Counted from the stretch's first letter, positions 1 through 7,467 are shown. The stretch: DNA of 11,078 bases from an uncultured Eudoraea sp. (GCA_905479615.1 CAJQNH010000005.1:1-11078); one strand, 5' to 3'. Program-made: numbers and translations. The notes: generated from the letters alone by a model not told the origin.

Positions 1-1242
1 TTGATTTTCGCGTTTGCAGGGGTATTCATTTTATTATTACCCTGGACCCAAAATGTCTCCGGCACCGGCTACCTTACTACTTTAAAACCCGATCAAAGGC
101 CTCAGACCATTCAGTCCCCTATTCCCGGGAGAGTAGAGAAATGGTTTGTTCAGGAAGGAGATTATGTAAAAAAAGGAGATACTATTTTGTTTATTTCAGA
201 AATCAAAAATGAGTATTTCGATCCTAATCTTGCGAAACGAACCGGTCAACAGATAGTGGCAAAATCGAATGCTGTAGTTTCTTATGGAGGAAAGGTCAAG
301 GCGCTCAATAAGCAGATTGATGCTTTGAATAATGAAAGAAATTTAAAATTTCAGCAGGCTGAAAATAAATTGATTCAGGCCAAATTAAAGGTTCAAAGTG
401 ACAGTATTGATCTGGAAGCTGCAAAAACCAATATTAGTATTGCTGAAAGACAGTACAATAGAGTTTTGCAGCTGCAAAACGAAGGCTTAAAAGCAATAAC
501 GGATGTTGAAGAAAAAAAACTGAAACTTCAGGAAACCCGGGCTAAACTAATCTCTCAGGAAAATAAATTACTCTCTGCTAAAAATGAGGTTATCAATGCT
601 AAGGTAGAAACGAGTCGTGTGAATGCCGAATTTACAGATAAAATTTCCAAAGCTCAAAGTGATATGTTTACCGCACAATCCAATCAATATGATTCTGAGG
701 CACAAGTAACAAAATTAGAAAATGAATTTACTAATTATAGTATGAGGAGTGATATGTATTATATAAAAGCACCTCAGAATGGATTCATAAATAAAGCAAT
801 TGTGGCAGGTGTTGGCGAAACATTTAAAGAAGGAGACCCTTTGGTAGGTATAATGCCCTCGGATTATGATATGGCGGTTGAGACTTTTATTGAACCAATA
901 GACCTTCCATTAATGCATTTAGGTGAAGAAGTTCGAATACAGTTTGATGGCTGGCCGGCAATTGTTTTTAGCGGATGGCCCAATATTTCTTATGGGACTT
1001 ATGGCGGTAAGGTTGTAGCAATAGAGACTTTCATTAGCGATAATGGGAAGTACAGAATTTTACTTGCCCCTGACCCTGCGGATAACCCTTGGCCAAAAGA
1101 TATACGTGTGGGTTCCGGTGCTTATACGATCGCTTTACTGGAAGATGTGCCTATATGGTTCGAGTTATGGAGACAGCTTAACGGATTTCCACCAAATTAT
1201 TATCAGCCAAAGGGGGATATGTCTAAATCTGAGAAAAAGTAA
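1..1242 (+). CDS. HlyD-family periplasmic adaptor (membrane fusion protein), 5' end cut by window edge
   Basis: Adaptor subunit of a tripartite export system, linking an inner-membrane pump to a TolC-type channel. The open frame begins at base 1 with a TTG that is probably not the true start, since HlyD-type proteins normally carry a cytoplasmic N-terminus before the membrane anchor. Of the 413 visible residues, about 2-14 look like the end of a transmembrane helix. Residues 40-67 form the first half of a biotinyl/lipoyl-like domain (PGRVEKWFVQEGDYVKKGD). Residues 95-250 are a long Gln/Lys/Glu-rich coiled-coil hairpin. Residues 255-288 complete the lipoyl half (KAPQNGFINKAIVAGVGETF) and are followed by a beta-barrel-like region. 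The Trp-rich tail (PIWFELWRQLNGFPPNYYQP, 384-403) resembles flavobacterial members of the family as I recall them. The stop lies 1 bp before the TolC gene, which supports a shared operon. Substrate unknown; the ATPase or pump should lie upstream. Confidence 0.9.
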   Translation: MIFAFAGVFILLLPWTQNVSGTGYLTTLKPDQRPQTIQSPIPGRVEKWFVQEGDYVKKGDTILFISEIKNEYFDPNLAKRTGQQIVAKSNAVVSYGGKVKALNKQIDALNNERNLKFQQAENKLIQAKLKVQSDSIDLEAAKTNISIAERQYNRVLQLQNEGLKAITDVEEKKLKLQETRAKLISQENKLLSAKNEVINAKVETSRVNAEFTDKISKAQSDMFTAQSNQYDSEAQVTKLENEFTNYSMRSDMYYIKAPQNGFINKAIVAGVGETFKEGDPLVGIMPSDYDMAVETFIEPIDLPLMHLGEEVRIQFDGWPAIVFSGWPNISYGTYGGKVVAIETFISDNGKYRILLAPDPADNPWPKDIRVGSGAYTIALLEDVPIWFELWRQLNGFPPNYYQPKGDMSKSEKK

Positions 1243-1243
1243 T

Positions 1244-2647
1244 ATGAAAAAGCATTGGTTTTTACTTATTCTTTTCGTTTCACTTTCATTAAACGCTCAG
1301 GGGAACGACACCCTCGTTTTAAGCTTTTACGAGTTCCTAGGATATGTAAAAAAATATCATCCTATTGCTCGTCAGGCTGAATTACAAATCGGTATTGGGC
1401 AAGCAAATCTAATGCGCTCAAGAGGAGGATTTGATCCAAAAATTGAAGTAGATTACGAAAGAAAACAGTTTAAGGGTGTTGAGTATTATGACCGTTTTAA
1501 TGCTACCTTCAAAGTCCCTACTTGGTATGGTATCGAACTTAAAGGCACCTTTGAACAAAATGAAGGAGAGTTTATAAATCCAGATGAATCATTGCCAGAG
1601 GGCGGATTGTTTAGTGCCGGTATCTCTGTTTCTGTGCTTCAAGGTATATGGATCAATGAAAGAATGGCAACCTTAAAACGTGCCAAATATTTAAAAGAAC
1701 AGACTCTGGCAGATAGAGATTTATTTGTTAATGAGATTCTTTTTAAAGCGTCAGTCGCATATTTTGATTGGTTGCAGGCATACAGAAACAAAACGGTTTA
1801 TGAGAATTTTGTTGATAATGCCAGTTCCAGATTGGAAGGAATTAAGCGCAGTGCAGAAGCGGGTGATATCGCATCAATAGATGTTGTGGAAGCCAAAATT
1901 GCATTTCAGGATAGGCAACTTCGTCTCGAACAAGCCATGGTTGAGCTTACCAATAAGACTTTGGAGCTTTCGAATTTTTTGTGGATGGAGAATAATATTC
2001 CAATAGAGTTGCAGCCAAATGTCATTCCAAATATCGATATAAACAGGGAAGTGGATATTACGCTGGAAATCATGGGAAAACCTTTGGATAGTTTTTCATT
2101 GGAAAATCACCCTAAGATTAAGTCTTTGGGGTTTAAATTGGCTGGCCTGGAGGTAGATAAGAGATTAAAAGCCAATAAACTATTACCGAGAATTGATATC
2201 GAGTATAACTTTCTTACAGAAACCCCCGGAACTCTGAATTCTTATGATTCACAACAATATAAAGGAGGTGTTAACTTCCTATTCCCATTATTTTTAAGAA
2301 AAGAAAGAGGCGATTTAAAATTAGCAAAGTTTAAATTAAACGATACTCAATTTGAATTGGACAATGCTGAAATCGAAATTCAAAATAAAGTTTTTGCAGT
2401 CTATAATGCTTTGGATTCCTATCAGACACAGAATTCACTGATAGAGGATATTGTTAGTGACTATAATAAACTTTTAGCAGCAGAAGAAAGAAAATTCGAT
2501 TTTGGAGAAAGTTCCTTGTTTTTGATAATTAGTAGGGAAAGTAGACTAATAGATTCTGAACTTAAACAGAATGAAGTGCAGAATAAATACTTAACTGAAA
2601 AGGCGAAGCTTTTTAGAAGCCTTGCCATAAATCCGGAAAATTTATAA
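1244..2647 (+). CDS. TolC-family outer-membrane efflux/secretion channel
   Basis: Predicted outer-membrane trimeric channel partner of the preceding HlyD protein. I chose the ATG at 1244, giving 467 residues, because it directly follows the HlyD stop (1-bp gap) and encodes a clear Sec signal peptide (MKKHWFLLILFVSLSLNAQG, cleavage plausible after Ala18). The frame stays open further upstream, but that part overlaps the HlyD gene and has no signal character. The mature part shows the OEP-type pattern: two long alpha-helical regions rich in Glu, Lys, Ala and Gln (about 40-80 and 165-260, then again about 285-330 and 385-460), alternating with beta-like segments such as PKIEVDYERKQF and LPRIDIEYNFLTETP. 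Length is normal for the family. A specific transport substrate cannot be read from the sequence. The only serious uncertainty is which exporter class the pair serves. Confidence 0.9.
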   Translation: MKKHWFLLILFVSLSLNAQGNDTLVLSFYEFLGYVKKYHPIARQAELQIGIGQANLMRSRGGFDPKIEVDYERKQFKGVEYYDRFNATFKVPTWYGIELKGTFEQNEGEFINPDESLPEGGLFSAGISVSVLQGIWINERMATLKRAKYLKEQTLADRDLFVNEILFKASVAYFDWLQAYRNKTVYENFVDNASSRLEGIKRSAEAGDIASIDVVEAKIAFQDRQLRLEQAMVELTNKTLELSNFLWMENNIPIELQPNVIPNIDINREVDITLEIMGKPLDSFSLENHPKIKSLGFKLAGLEVDKRLKANKLLPRIDIEYNFLTETPGTLNSYDSQQYKGGVNFLFPLFLRKERGDLKLAKFKLNDTQFELDNAEIEIQNKVFAVYNALDSYQTQNSLIEDIVSDYNKLLAAEERKFDFGESSLFLIISRESRLIDSELKQNEVQNKYLTEKAKLFRSLAINPENL

Positions 2648-2650
2648 TCT

Positions 2651-3526
2651 ATGAAGGAAGAACAAAATAAGTCTACTTTATCCAAAATATGGTTGAAAGA
2701 TATATTCTTTATAACCATTGGAATTTTTTCGGCGGCCTTTGGCTTAGAAAGTTTCTTACTGCCAAATAGATTTATTGATGGGGGTGTTACAGGAATTTCT
2801 TTATTAATTACTGAGACATCAAACTTACCGTTGTATGTCTTGATCATTTTAGTAAATATTCCTTTCTTGATTCTTGGATTAAGACTGATTGGCAGAAGTT
2901 TTGCATTCAAAGCCACTTCGGCAATATTAGGCCTGGCACTTACGCTAGCCCTGATAGAATTTCCGGAAATTACTCAGGATAAACTACTTGTCGCTGTTTT
3001 TGGTGGGTTCTTTCTAGGAGCGGGAATCGGACTTTCCATAAGAGGAGGAGGTGTTTTAGATGGGACCGAAGTTTTGGCCATTTATCTTAGTAAGAGGTTT
3101 GGCCCAAAAATCGGAGACATTATCATCATAATTAATGTTATTATATTTTTGGCTGCGGCGTACATGCTTTCCATTGAAGCCGCATTGTATTCCATGCTTA
3201 CTTATTTGGCTGCATCAAAAACATTGGATTTTGTGGTGGATGGAATAGAAGAATACACTGGCGTTACCATTATTTCAGAAAATAGTGAAAAAATTAGAGT
3301 TATGATTACGGAGAAATTAGGAAGAGGTCTTACTATTTACGATGCCAAAGGGGGATATAGTAAAAATGGGAGTTACAATAAATACGAGGTAATTTATACC
3401 GTTATCACCAGGCTGGAAATAAGTAAGCTCAATAACGAGTTGGCCAAAATAGACCCAAAAGCTTTTGTGGTTATGAATAGTATAAATGATACCAAAGGTG
3501 GGATGATCAAAAAAAGAACAATTTAA
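2651..3526 (+). CDS. YitT-family membrane protein (DUF161 plus C-terminal DUF2179)
   Basis: Integral membrane protein of the widespread YitT family, whose biochemical role is not established. The 291 residues fit the family length. Hydrophobic segments at about 18-37, 58-80, 88-105, 112-130, 155-172 and possibly 176-196 suggest five to six membrane helices. Glycine-rich family motifs are visible: GGVTGIS at 44-50 and RGGGVLDGTEVLA at 131-143. From about residue 204 onward a soluble alpha/beta domain of DUF2179 type follows (GVTIISENSEKI, then KLGRGLTIYDAKGGYS and a short NDTKGGMIKK tail). In other members this domain is thought to be a small ligand-binding or regulatory module; that is general knowledge and not shown here. 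The ATG is 3 bp after the TolC stop, so it is probably co-transcribed with the exporter genes. Whether it is functionally part of the exporter is unclear. Confidence 0.9.
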   Translation: MKEEQNKSTLSKIWLKDIFFITIGIFSAAFGLESFLLPNRFIDGGVTGISLLITETSNLPLYVLIILVNIPFLILGLRLIGRSFAFKATSAILGLALTLALIEFPEITQDKLLVAVFGGFFLGAGIGLSIRGGGVLDGTEVLAIYLSKRFGPKIGDIIIIINVIIFLAAAYMLSIEAALYSMLTYLAASKTLDFVVDGIEEYTGVTIISENSEKIRVMITEKLGRGLTIYDAKGGYSKNGSYNKYEVIYTVITRLEISKLNNELAKIDPKAFVVMNSINDTKGGMIKKRTI

Positions 3527-3550
3527 AGATCATGATCAGTTCTTATTTCT

Positions 3551-3596
3551 GGTAAGGCGTATTAAGATCGTAATTGTATGTTTTTAATGCCTTACC
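3551..3596. repeat. Imperfect inverted repeat downstream of the YitT gene
   Basis: GGTAAGGC (3551-3558) pairs with GCCTTACC (3589-3596). After a 2-nt bulge, ATTAA (3561-3565) pairs with TTAAT (3584-3588), giving a 13-bp stem around an 18-nt AT-rich loop. No T-run follows on the plus strand, so it is not a textbook intrinsic terminator. It lies 24 bp after the YitT stop, where the three-gene operon should end, so an end-of-transcript hairpin is the simplest reading. A 10-bp palindrome GATCATGATC (3528-3537) sits just before it. Confidence 0.5.
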
Positions 3597-3609
3597 CGAC
3601 AAAGTGCCT

Positions 3610-4016
3610 ATGAAAAATATGGAGGAAAATATCATAGAGAAGACATTGATAGCTAGGGCATGGGAGAAACCAGTTTTATGGCTCCTTCAATGCCTGTAAT
3701 GAATAAAATAGCAGAATTATCTGCTAAAATCACTTTCAAAGCTGCATTGCGAGATGAAAACCCTGAGCTTATAGATCTTTTTAAAACAAATGAAACCTTG
3801 TCTATTCCCAAACTCATTATGGTTGATGAACAAAGTAAGGAAGTTATGAATTCCTGGGGTCCAAGACCCACAAAGGCAGTTAAAATGGTTGAAGTTTATA
3901 AAAAAGAAAACGGGGAACTATCACCAGAATTTAAGCAAGATTTACAGCTTTGGTATAATAAAGACAAAGGGCAAAATATCCTGGCTTATCTAATGGAATT
4001 ACTTACTTTGAAATAG
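3610..4016 (+). pseudogene. Decayed thioredoxin-family (Thioredoxin_9-like) gene lacking its active site
   Basis: Remnant of a thioredoxin-fold protein of the type common in Flavobacteriia. The C-terminal part is well preserved in one frame (from about 3687): PVMNKIAELSAKITFKAALR, DENPELIDLF, IPKLIMVDEQSKEVMNSWGP, RPTKAVKMVEVYK and PEFKQDLQLWYNKDKGQN. From memory these match the family's C-terminal two thirds. An apparent N-terminus in another frame starts at the ATG at 3610 (MKNMEENIIEKTLIARAW). It is followed after a few codons by KPVLWLL, which resembles the strand before the active site, and then a stop at about 3697. The expected WCGDA/CxxC-like motif and about 50-70 intervening codons are absent, and the two parts are out of frame, so I infer two deletions. 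A 118-residue frame starting at 3660 could still be translated but would lack the catalytic site. The 3' end overlaps the convergent TonB-like gene by 18 bp. A re-purposed short protein remains a minor alternative. Confidence 0.7.
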
Positions 4017-4724
4017 GTAGGTTATAGTTCCTTTTTGTGTAACTCTAGAGGCTGAACTAAATTTTGCCTTTAGGGCATAGGAAATAGCGTTTTCCACAAG
4101 GCAGCCATTGGATGTATTAGAGCTTTTTGCATTAAAATTGGCGTCAACTACATTGCCTGAAGCATCTACTTCAATATTCACCACAACTCTACCTCCCTCA
4201 ATACAAGTATATATAGGAGGGGGAAGCAAATAATTAGAGCGGTCAACTAACGAATATGAAATCGAAGTTTTCCTCTTTTCTAGGCGATTTGTGAATTCTT
4301 TTTTATTTGCTTCAGCTTCCTCAAGTTGTTGCTTTTTTTCCTCTCTTTTATTCACGAGATCCTTAAGGCTTGCTGCATATCCGGAATCTGAATTCAAAAA
4401 TTCTTTGAATTCATCTTCATTCATTGATGCTTCTTTTTCTTCTAATATTTCTTCAAGTGTTTTTAGAGGTTCCGGTTCTTCCAAGCTGGATTTGGCTGTT
4501 TCGTTAAAAGCCATATGACTTTTTATGGGATCTAACCTTTCCATCTCTTCCTGCCTTTCTATCTCTTCGATTATTTTTTCAAGCTCCTCATCGGCCAAGC
4601 TTAGTTCAATAATATACTCTTCCTGTTCCTTAGTTCCCAGGTGAATATTAAAAAGTAACAATATCACTATAGAAAGAGAGAAGAAGGTAATTAAAAGAGA
4701 AAGCTGACTTCGATTCAGGTCCAT
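3999..4724 (-). CDS. Membrane-anchored protein with TonB-C-like domain (energy-transducer-like)
   Basis: A 241-residue protein with a single N-terminal signal anchor (about residues 9-29, LLITFFSLSIVILLLF inside) preceded by a short MDLNRSQ tail. Next comes a long, strongly charged, probably coiled-coil region (about 32-153, rich in Glu, Lys and Gln) in place of the Pro-rich spacer of classical TonB. The C-terminal domain at about 165-240 (PPPIYTCIEGGRVVVNIEVD, ASGNVVDANF, ENAISYALKAKFSS, TQKGTITYLF) has the beta-alpha-beta pattern of TonB-C-like domains. Two cysteines, Cys174 and Cys208, could form a disulphide in the periplasm. It is the last gene of the minus-strand run, 57 bp after truB, and its 3' end overlaps the decayed thioredoxin-like gene. 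An anchored periplasmic protein is well supported. True energy transduction with ExbB/ExbD is inference, because no exbB or exbD lies nearby. Confidence 0.8.
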   Translation of the reverse strand: MDLNRSQLSLLITFFSLSIVILLLFNIHLGTKEQEEYIIELSLADEELEKIIEEIERQEEMERLDPIKSHMAFNETAKSSLEEPEPLKTLEEILEEKEASMNEDEFKEFLNSDSGYAASLKDLVNKREEKKQQLEEAEANKKEFTNRLEKRKTSISYSLVDRSNYLLPPPIYTCIEGGRVVVNIEVDASGNVVDANFNAKSSNTSNGCLVENAISYALKAKFSSASRVTQKGTITYLFQSK

Positions 4725-4781
4725 ATTTCTATAACCTACTTTTTAACAATATATTTCATTCAAAAGTTTATTTTAAAGCTG

Positions 4782-5474
4782 TTAAACATTCATCATTTCT
4801 TTAAAATCTGCTGGTGTCACCGCCTTATTTACGTTATAATCCCCTATTTTGGTTCTTCTAAGGGATGATAAGTGGCCTCCTGAATTCAATGCTTTTCCAA
4901 AATCATGCGCGATAGACCTAATATATGTGCCTTTACTACATTTTATCCTGAATCGTAATTCGGGCAGATTAATATCTAAGATCTCAAATTCCAAAACTTC
5001 AATAAACCGGGCTTTTATCTCCAATTCCTTCCCTTCCCTTGCATATTCATACATACGCTTTCCATCTTTTTTCAAAGCTGAAAAAATAGGAGGTTTTTGA
5101 GCGATCTTCCCAAGGAATAAAGCTTTTGTATTGTGTATAAGTTCATGAGTGATATGATTTATTGGATATACGTTATCCATTTCTGTCTCCAGGTCGTAAG
5201 AAGGGGTAGAACTACCTAAGGTTATGGTGCCCTCATACTCTTTTGGCATACCTTGAAATTCATGAATCCGCTTAGTGAATTTCCCTGCACAAATTAATAA
5301 AAGCCCACTGGCCAGGGGGTCCAAAGTTCCGGCATGACCAACTTTAATTTTTTTTAATTGGTATCTTTTTCTAATCGCCCATTTTACCGCATTAACAGCC
5401 TGAAAGGATGACCATTCTAGAGGCTTATCAATTAGAATAAGTTGCCCATTCAAAAAATCTTCTTTGGTTTTCAA
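4782..5474 (-). CDS. truB: tRNA pseudouridine(55) synthase TruB
   Basis: Isomerises uridine 55 in the T-loop of tRNAs to pseudouridine in the cytoplasm. Family motifs are clear: LIDKPLEWSSF (14-24), KVGHAGTLDPLASG (44-57) with the catalytic aspartate at Asp52, KEYEG (78-82), FSALKKDGKRMYEYAREG (131-148) and CSKGTYIRSIAHDFG (179-193). At 230 residues it is much shorter than the roughly 310-residue E. coli enzyme and ends soon after the catalytic core, so it lacks the C-terminal PUA-like extension; I recall short forms as usual in Bacteroidota. The start is a TTG (5474-5472). A stop lies four codons upstream in frame and no ATG occurs before residue 76, which is inside the core, so TTG, or less likely the ATT two codons before it, must initiate. 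It lies 37 bp downstream of uppP and is probably in the same operon. Confidence 0.97.
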   Translation of the reverse strand: MKTKEDFLNGQLILIDKPLEWSSFQAVNAVKWAIRKRYQLKKIKVGHAGTLDPLASGLLLICAGKFTKRIHEFQGMPKEYEGTITLGSSTPSYDLETEMDNVYPINHITHELIHNTKALFLGKIAQKPPIFSALKKDGKRMYEYAREGKELEIKARFIEVLEFEILDINLPELRFRIKCSKGTYIRSIAHDFGKALNSGGHLSSLRRTKIGDYNVNKAVTPADFKEMMNV

Positions 5475-5511
5475 GTCAATAAATTAAAAGAAAAGATACA
5501 TAATTAAGGAT

Positions 5512-6306
5512 TTAACCCCAAAGACCAAAGCCTATGGCAATACATCCAACCATAAAACAGTAAATAGCAAAGTAACTTAATTTACTTTTTTTTACCAGTT
5601 GAATCATCCAGGTACATGCCACTAAACCTGCTATGAAAGCAGCTATAAAACCTGCGCCCATAGCAATAGTTTGCTCACTTTGAAATTGGAGTTCTCCACC
5701 AATAATATCTTTGGCCATTTTACCTATTATAAGGGGTACAACCATTAAAAATGAAAACCGGGCTGCTTTAGTCTTATCTACACCCAACAACACGGAGGTG
5801 GATATTGTAGCCCCACTCCTGGAAATGCCTGGTAATATGGCAATTGCCTGGGAAACTCCTATGATAAAGGAATTTAAATATGTTACTTTTTTCTGAGTTT
5901 CTTTAGCCTTATCCGCGAGGTATAGTAGTAGCGCCGTAATAAGAAGCATATAGCCAACAAATGCTATATTTCCACCAAAAAAACCTTCCATCTGCTCTTC
6001 AAACAGCAGTCCCAAAAATGCGGCAGGGATCATAGATATAAGAATCTTTAAAGAAAAACGGGTTTCCTCATTCCACTTAAATTGAATTAATCCCTTGATA
6101 ATTTCCCATACGTCTTGCCTAAAGACCACAAGTGTACTTAGCGCTGTGGCAAAATGCAGCACCACAGTGAACAATAAGCTTTCTTCCGGGATAGAGTTAT
6201 CTCCTAAAATTGCCTTTCCCAATTCCAGATGACCACTGGATGAAACAGGTAAAAATTCTGTTAATCCCTGGACTATGCCTAGGATAATTGCATCTATGAT
6301 TTCCAA
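5512..6306 (-). CDS. uppP: Undecaprenyl-diphosphate phosphatase (UppP/BacA)
   Basis: Integral membrane enzyme that dephosphorylates undecaprenyl diphosphate to the monophosphate, regenerating the lipid carrier for peptidoglycan and other surface polymers. It is also the family tied to bacitracin tolerance. Both signature regions are present: QGLTEFLPVSSSGHLELG (13-30) and PGISRSGAT (159-167). The 264 residues include about seven or eight hydrophobic segments, a normal size and topology. The start is a TTG (6306-6304) directly after the TAA of the DUF3098 gene, in the same reading frame and with no spacer. No ATG in frame lies close enough to give a complete N-terminus, and MEIIDAIILGIVQGLTEF matches the expected beginning of the family. 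Translation probably depends on coupling to the upstream gene. Confidence 0.97.
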   Translation of the reverse strand: MEIIDAIILGIVQGLTEFLPVSSSGHLELGKAILGDNSIPEESLLFTVVLHFATALSTLVVFRQDVWEIIKGLIQFKWNEETRFSLKILISMIPAAFLGLLFEEQMEGFFGGNIAFVGYMLLITALLLYLADKAKETQKKVTYLNSFIIGVSQAIAILPGISRSGATISTSVLLGVDKTKAARFSFLMVVPLIIGKMAKDIIGGELQFQSEQTIAMGAGFIAAFIAGLVACTWMIQLVKKSKLSYFAIYCFMVGCIAIGFGLWG

Positions 6307-6579
6307 TTAATTGTTTTTCTTCTTATGAGGATTTAATAAAATGGCATATATTTCGATCCCCAAACCTATTAGGACCAATGTTGGCGCCAATCGAATTCTT
6401 CTGAAGCTATATATATCGGGATTAAACACATTAGGGTCATCACTTCCTCCTCCGCTCATTAAAATAAATCCAAGAGCCATACAGGCAAGTCCTATAAACA
6501 TAAAGAGATAGTTTCTTCTCTGGAAGATAAATTCAGGCTTTGGAACCTGACTTTGCTTATTTTTTTGCTTTTGACTCAT
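6307..6579 (-). CDS. DUF3098-family small membrane protein
   Basis: A 90-residue protein of unknown function that matches the DUF3098 family of Bacteroidota, judged from size, topology and position between ftsX and uppP. A basic, Gln/Lys-rich cytoplasmic N-terminus (1-22, ending in FQRRNY) leads into a first transmembrane helix (about 24-42, LFMFIGLACMALGFILMSGG). A short polar loop follows with SDDPNVFNPDIYSFRRIRLA, then a second helix (about 65-82) and a lysine/asparagine tail. Two helices with both ends basic suggest an inner-membrane hairpin with both ends in the cytoplasm. The gene starts 9 bp after the ftsX stop and touches uppP with no spacer, so the three are almost certainly co-transcribed. 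A role beside FtsX or UppP is suggested only by this context. Confidence 0.88.
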   Translation of the reverse strand: MSQKQKNKQSQVPKPEFIFQRRNYLFMFIGLACMALGFILMSGGGSDDPNVFNPDIYSFRRIRLAPTLVLIGLGIEIYAILLNPHKKKNN

Positions 6580-6588
6580 GTTGCAAAT

Positions 6589-7467
6589 TTAATAATATAA
6601 ATCATCTGTTCTGAGATTAAGAAAGCGTTGGGTTGCAAAATAAGTACTTATTAATGAAATAAGTACACCTAATACAAAAACACCAACAAATAGGATACTC
6701 AATATCATAAAGTCTTGTAAAAGGTTTAATTCTGGAAAATTCTTGTCAATATAATAGAGAACAATTCCCAATGCCATAAGTGCTAATAATGAACCCAGCA
6801 TTCCTAATTTAATATTTGTCCAAATAAAAGGTCTTCTGATAAACCTTTTTGTAGCGCCAACCATTTGCATTGTTTTTATAATAAAACGTTTAGAATATAT
6901 GGATAAGCGGATAGAACTATTGATTAATAAAACAGCTATAAGCGTAAAAACGGCACTGGCTATTAATATCCAGAAGGAAATCTTTTTTACATTATCTGTA
7001 AGCAGCGCAATAAGGGGCTTATCATAACTTACCTCTTCTACATAATCTTTTTTAGCCAATTCTGATGCAATTTCCTCTACTTGTACTGTGGACACAAAAT
7101 CTGCTTTTAATGCCACATCAATTGAATTTTTAAGAGGATTGTAGCCTAAAAAGTCCAGGAAGTTTTCACCAATTTCCGCGCTGTGCAGCTCAGCAGCCTC
7201 TTCTTTGGGGACATAGACAGCAGATTTAGTATACTCTGACATTACCAGACTTTTCTGCAATTGATCAACTTCAACCTCTTTGGCATTGTCCTTTAAGAAA
7301 ACAGATATTTTAATTTGTTCTTTAAAATGATCTGCTAATTTTTTGGTATTTAGCACTAGAAGTCCAAAAACACCCAATAAAAAAAGTACAAGCCCAATAC
7401 TCAAAACTACTGAAAAGTAGGAAGAGATCAATTTGCGTTTTTGATAGCGTTCAAAAGATTTGCTCAT
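6589..7467 (-). CDS. ftsX: Cell-division protein FtsX (ABC-transporter-like permease)
   Basis: Membrane component of the FtsEX complex, which couples ATP hydrolysis by FtsE to activation of septal peptidoglycan hydrolases in the periplasm. The 292 residues show the FtsX layout: a basic cytoplasmic N-terminus; a first helix at about 17-40; an extracytoplasmic domain at about 41-162 including KISVFLKDNAKEVEVDQLQK and the NSIDVAL segment (114-120) typical of the family; then three more helices at about 163-183, 217-240 and 253-278. The cytoplasmic loop KTMQMVGATKRFIRRPF (198-214) is the conserved coupling region. No ftsE is in the window; it must be elsewhere in the genome. As the first gene of the minus-strand run (then DUF3098, uppP, truB and the TonB-like gene), it is divergent from leuS across 80 bp. 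Confidence 0.95.
   Translation of the reverse strand: MSKSFERYQKRKLISSYFSVVLSIGLVLFLLGVFGLLVLNTKKLADHFKEQIKISVFLKDNAKEVEVDQLQKSLVMSEYTKSAVYVPKEEAAELHSAEIGENFLDFLGYNPLKNSIDVALKADFVSTVQVEEIASELAKKDYVEEVSYDKPLIALLTDNVKKISFWILIASAVFTLIAVLLINSSIRLSIYSKRFIIKTMQMVGATKRFIRRPFIWTNIKLGMLGSLLALMALGIVLYYIDKNFPELNLLQDFMILSILFVGVFVLGVLISLISTYFATQRFLNLRTDDLYY

Noticed and set aside
1043..1243. Upstream extension of the TolC frame overlapping the HlyD gene
   Set aside because: It has no signal-peptide character and lies wholly inside the HlyD coding region; the ATG at 1244 gives a proper signal peptide.
2461..2916. Minus-strand open frame across the TolC-YitT junction
   Set aside because: It is antisense to two well-supported genes, with low-complexity Ser/Lys/Phe composition and no recognisable domain.
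3577..3584. TATGTTTT as a promoter -7 box for the thioredoxin-like remnant
   Set aside because: No TTG lies at the required upstream distance, and the box sits in the loop and arm of the inverted repeat.
4017..4739. 11-bp inverted pair GTAGGTTATAG (4017-4027) and CTATAACCTAC (4729-4739) flanking the TonB-like gene, possible mobile-element ends
   Set aside because: About fifteen 11-bp matches are expected by chance in a window this size. One arm is inside the coding sequence, and there is no transposase or target duplication.
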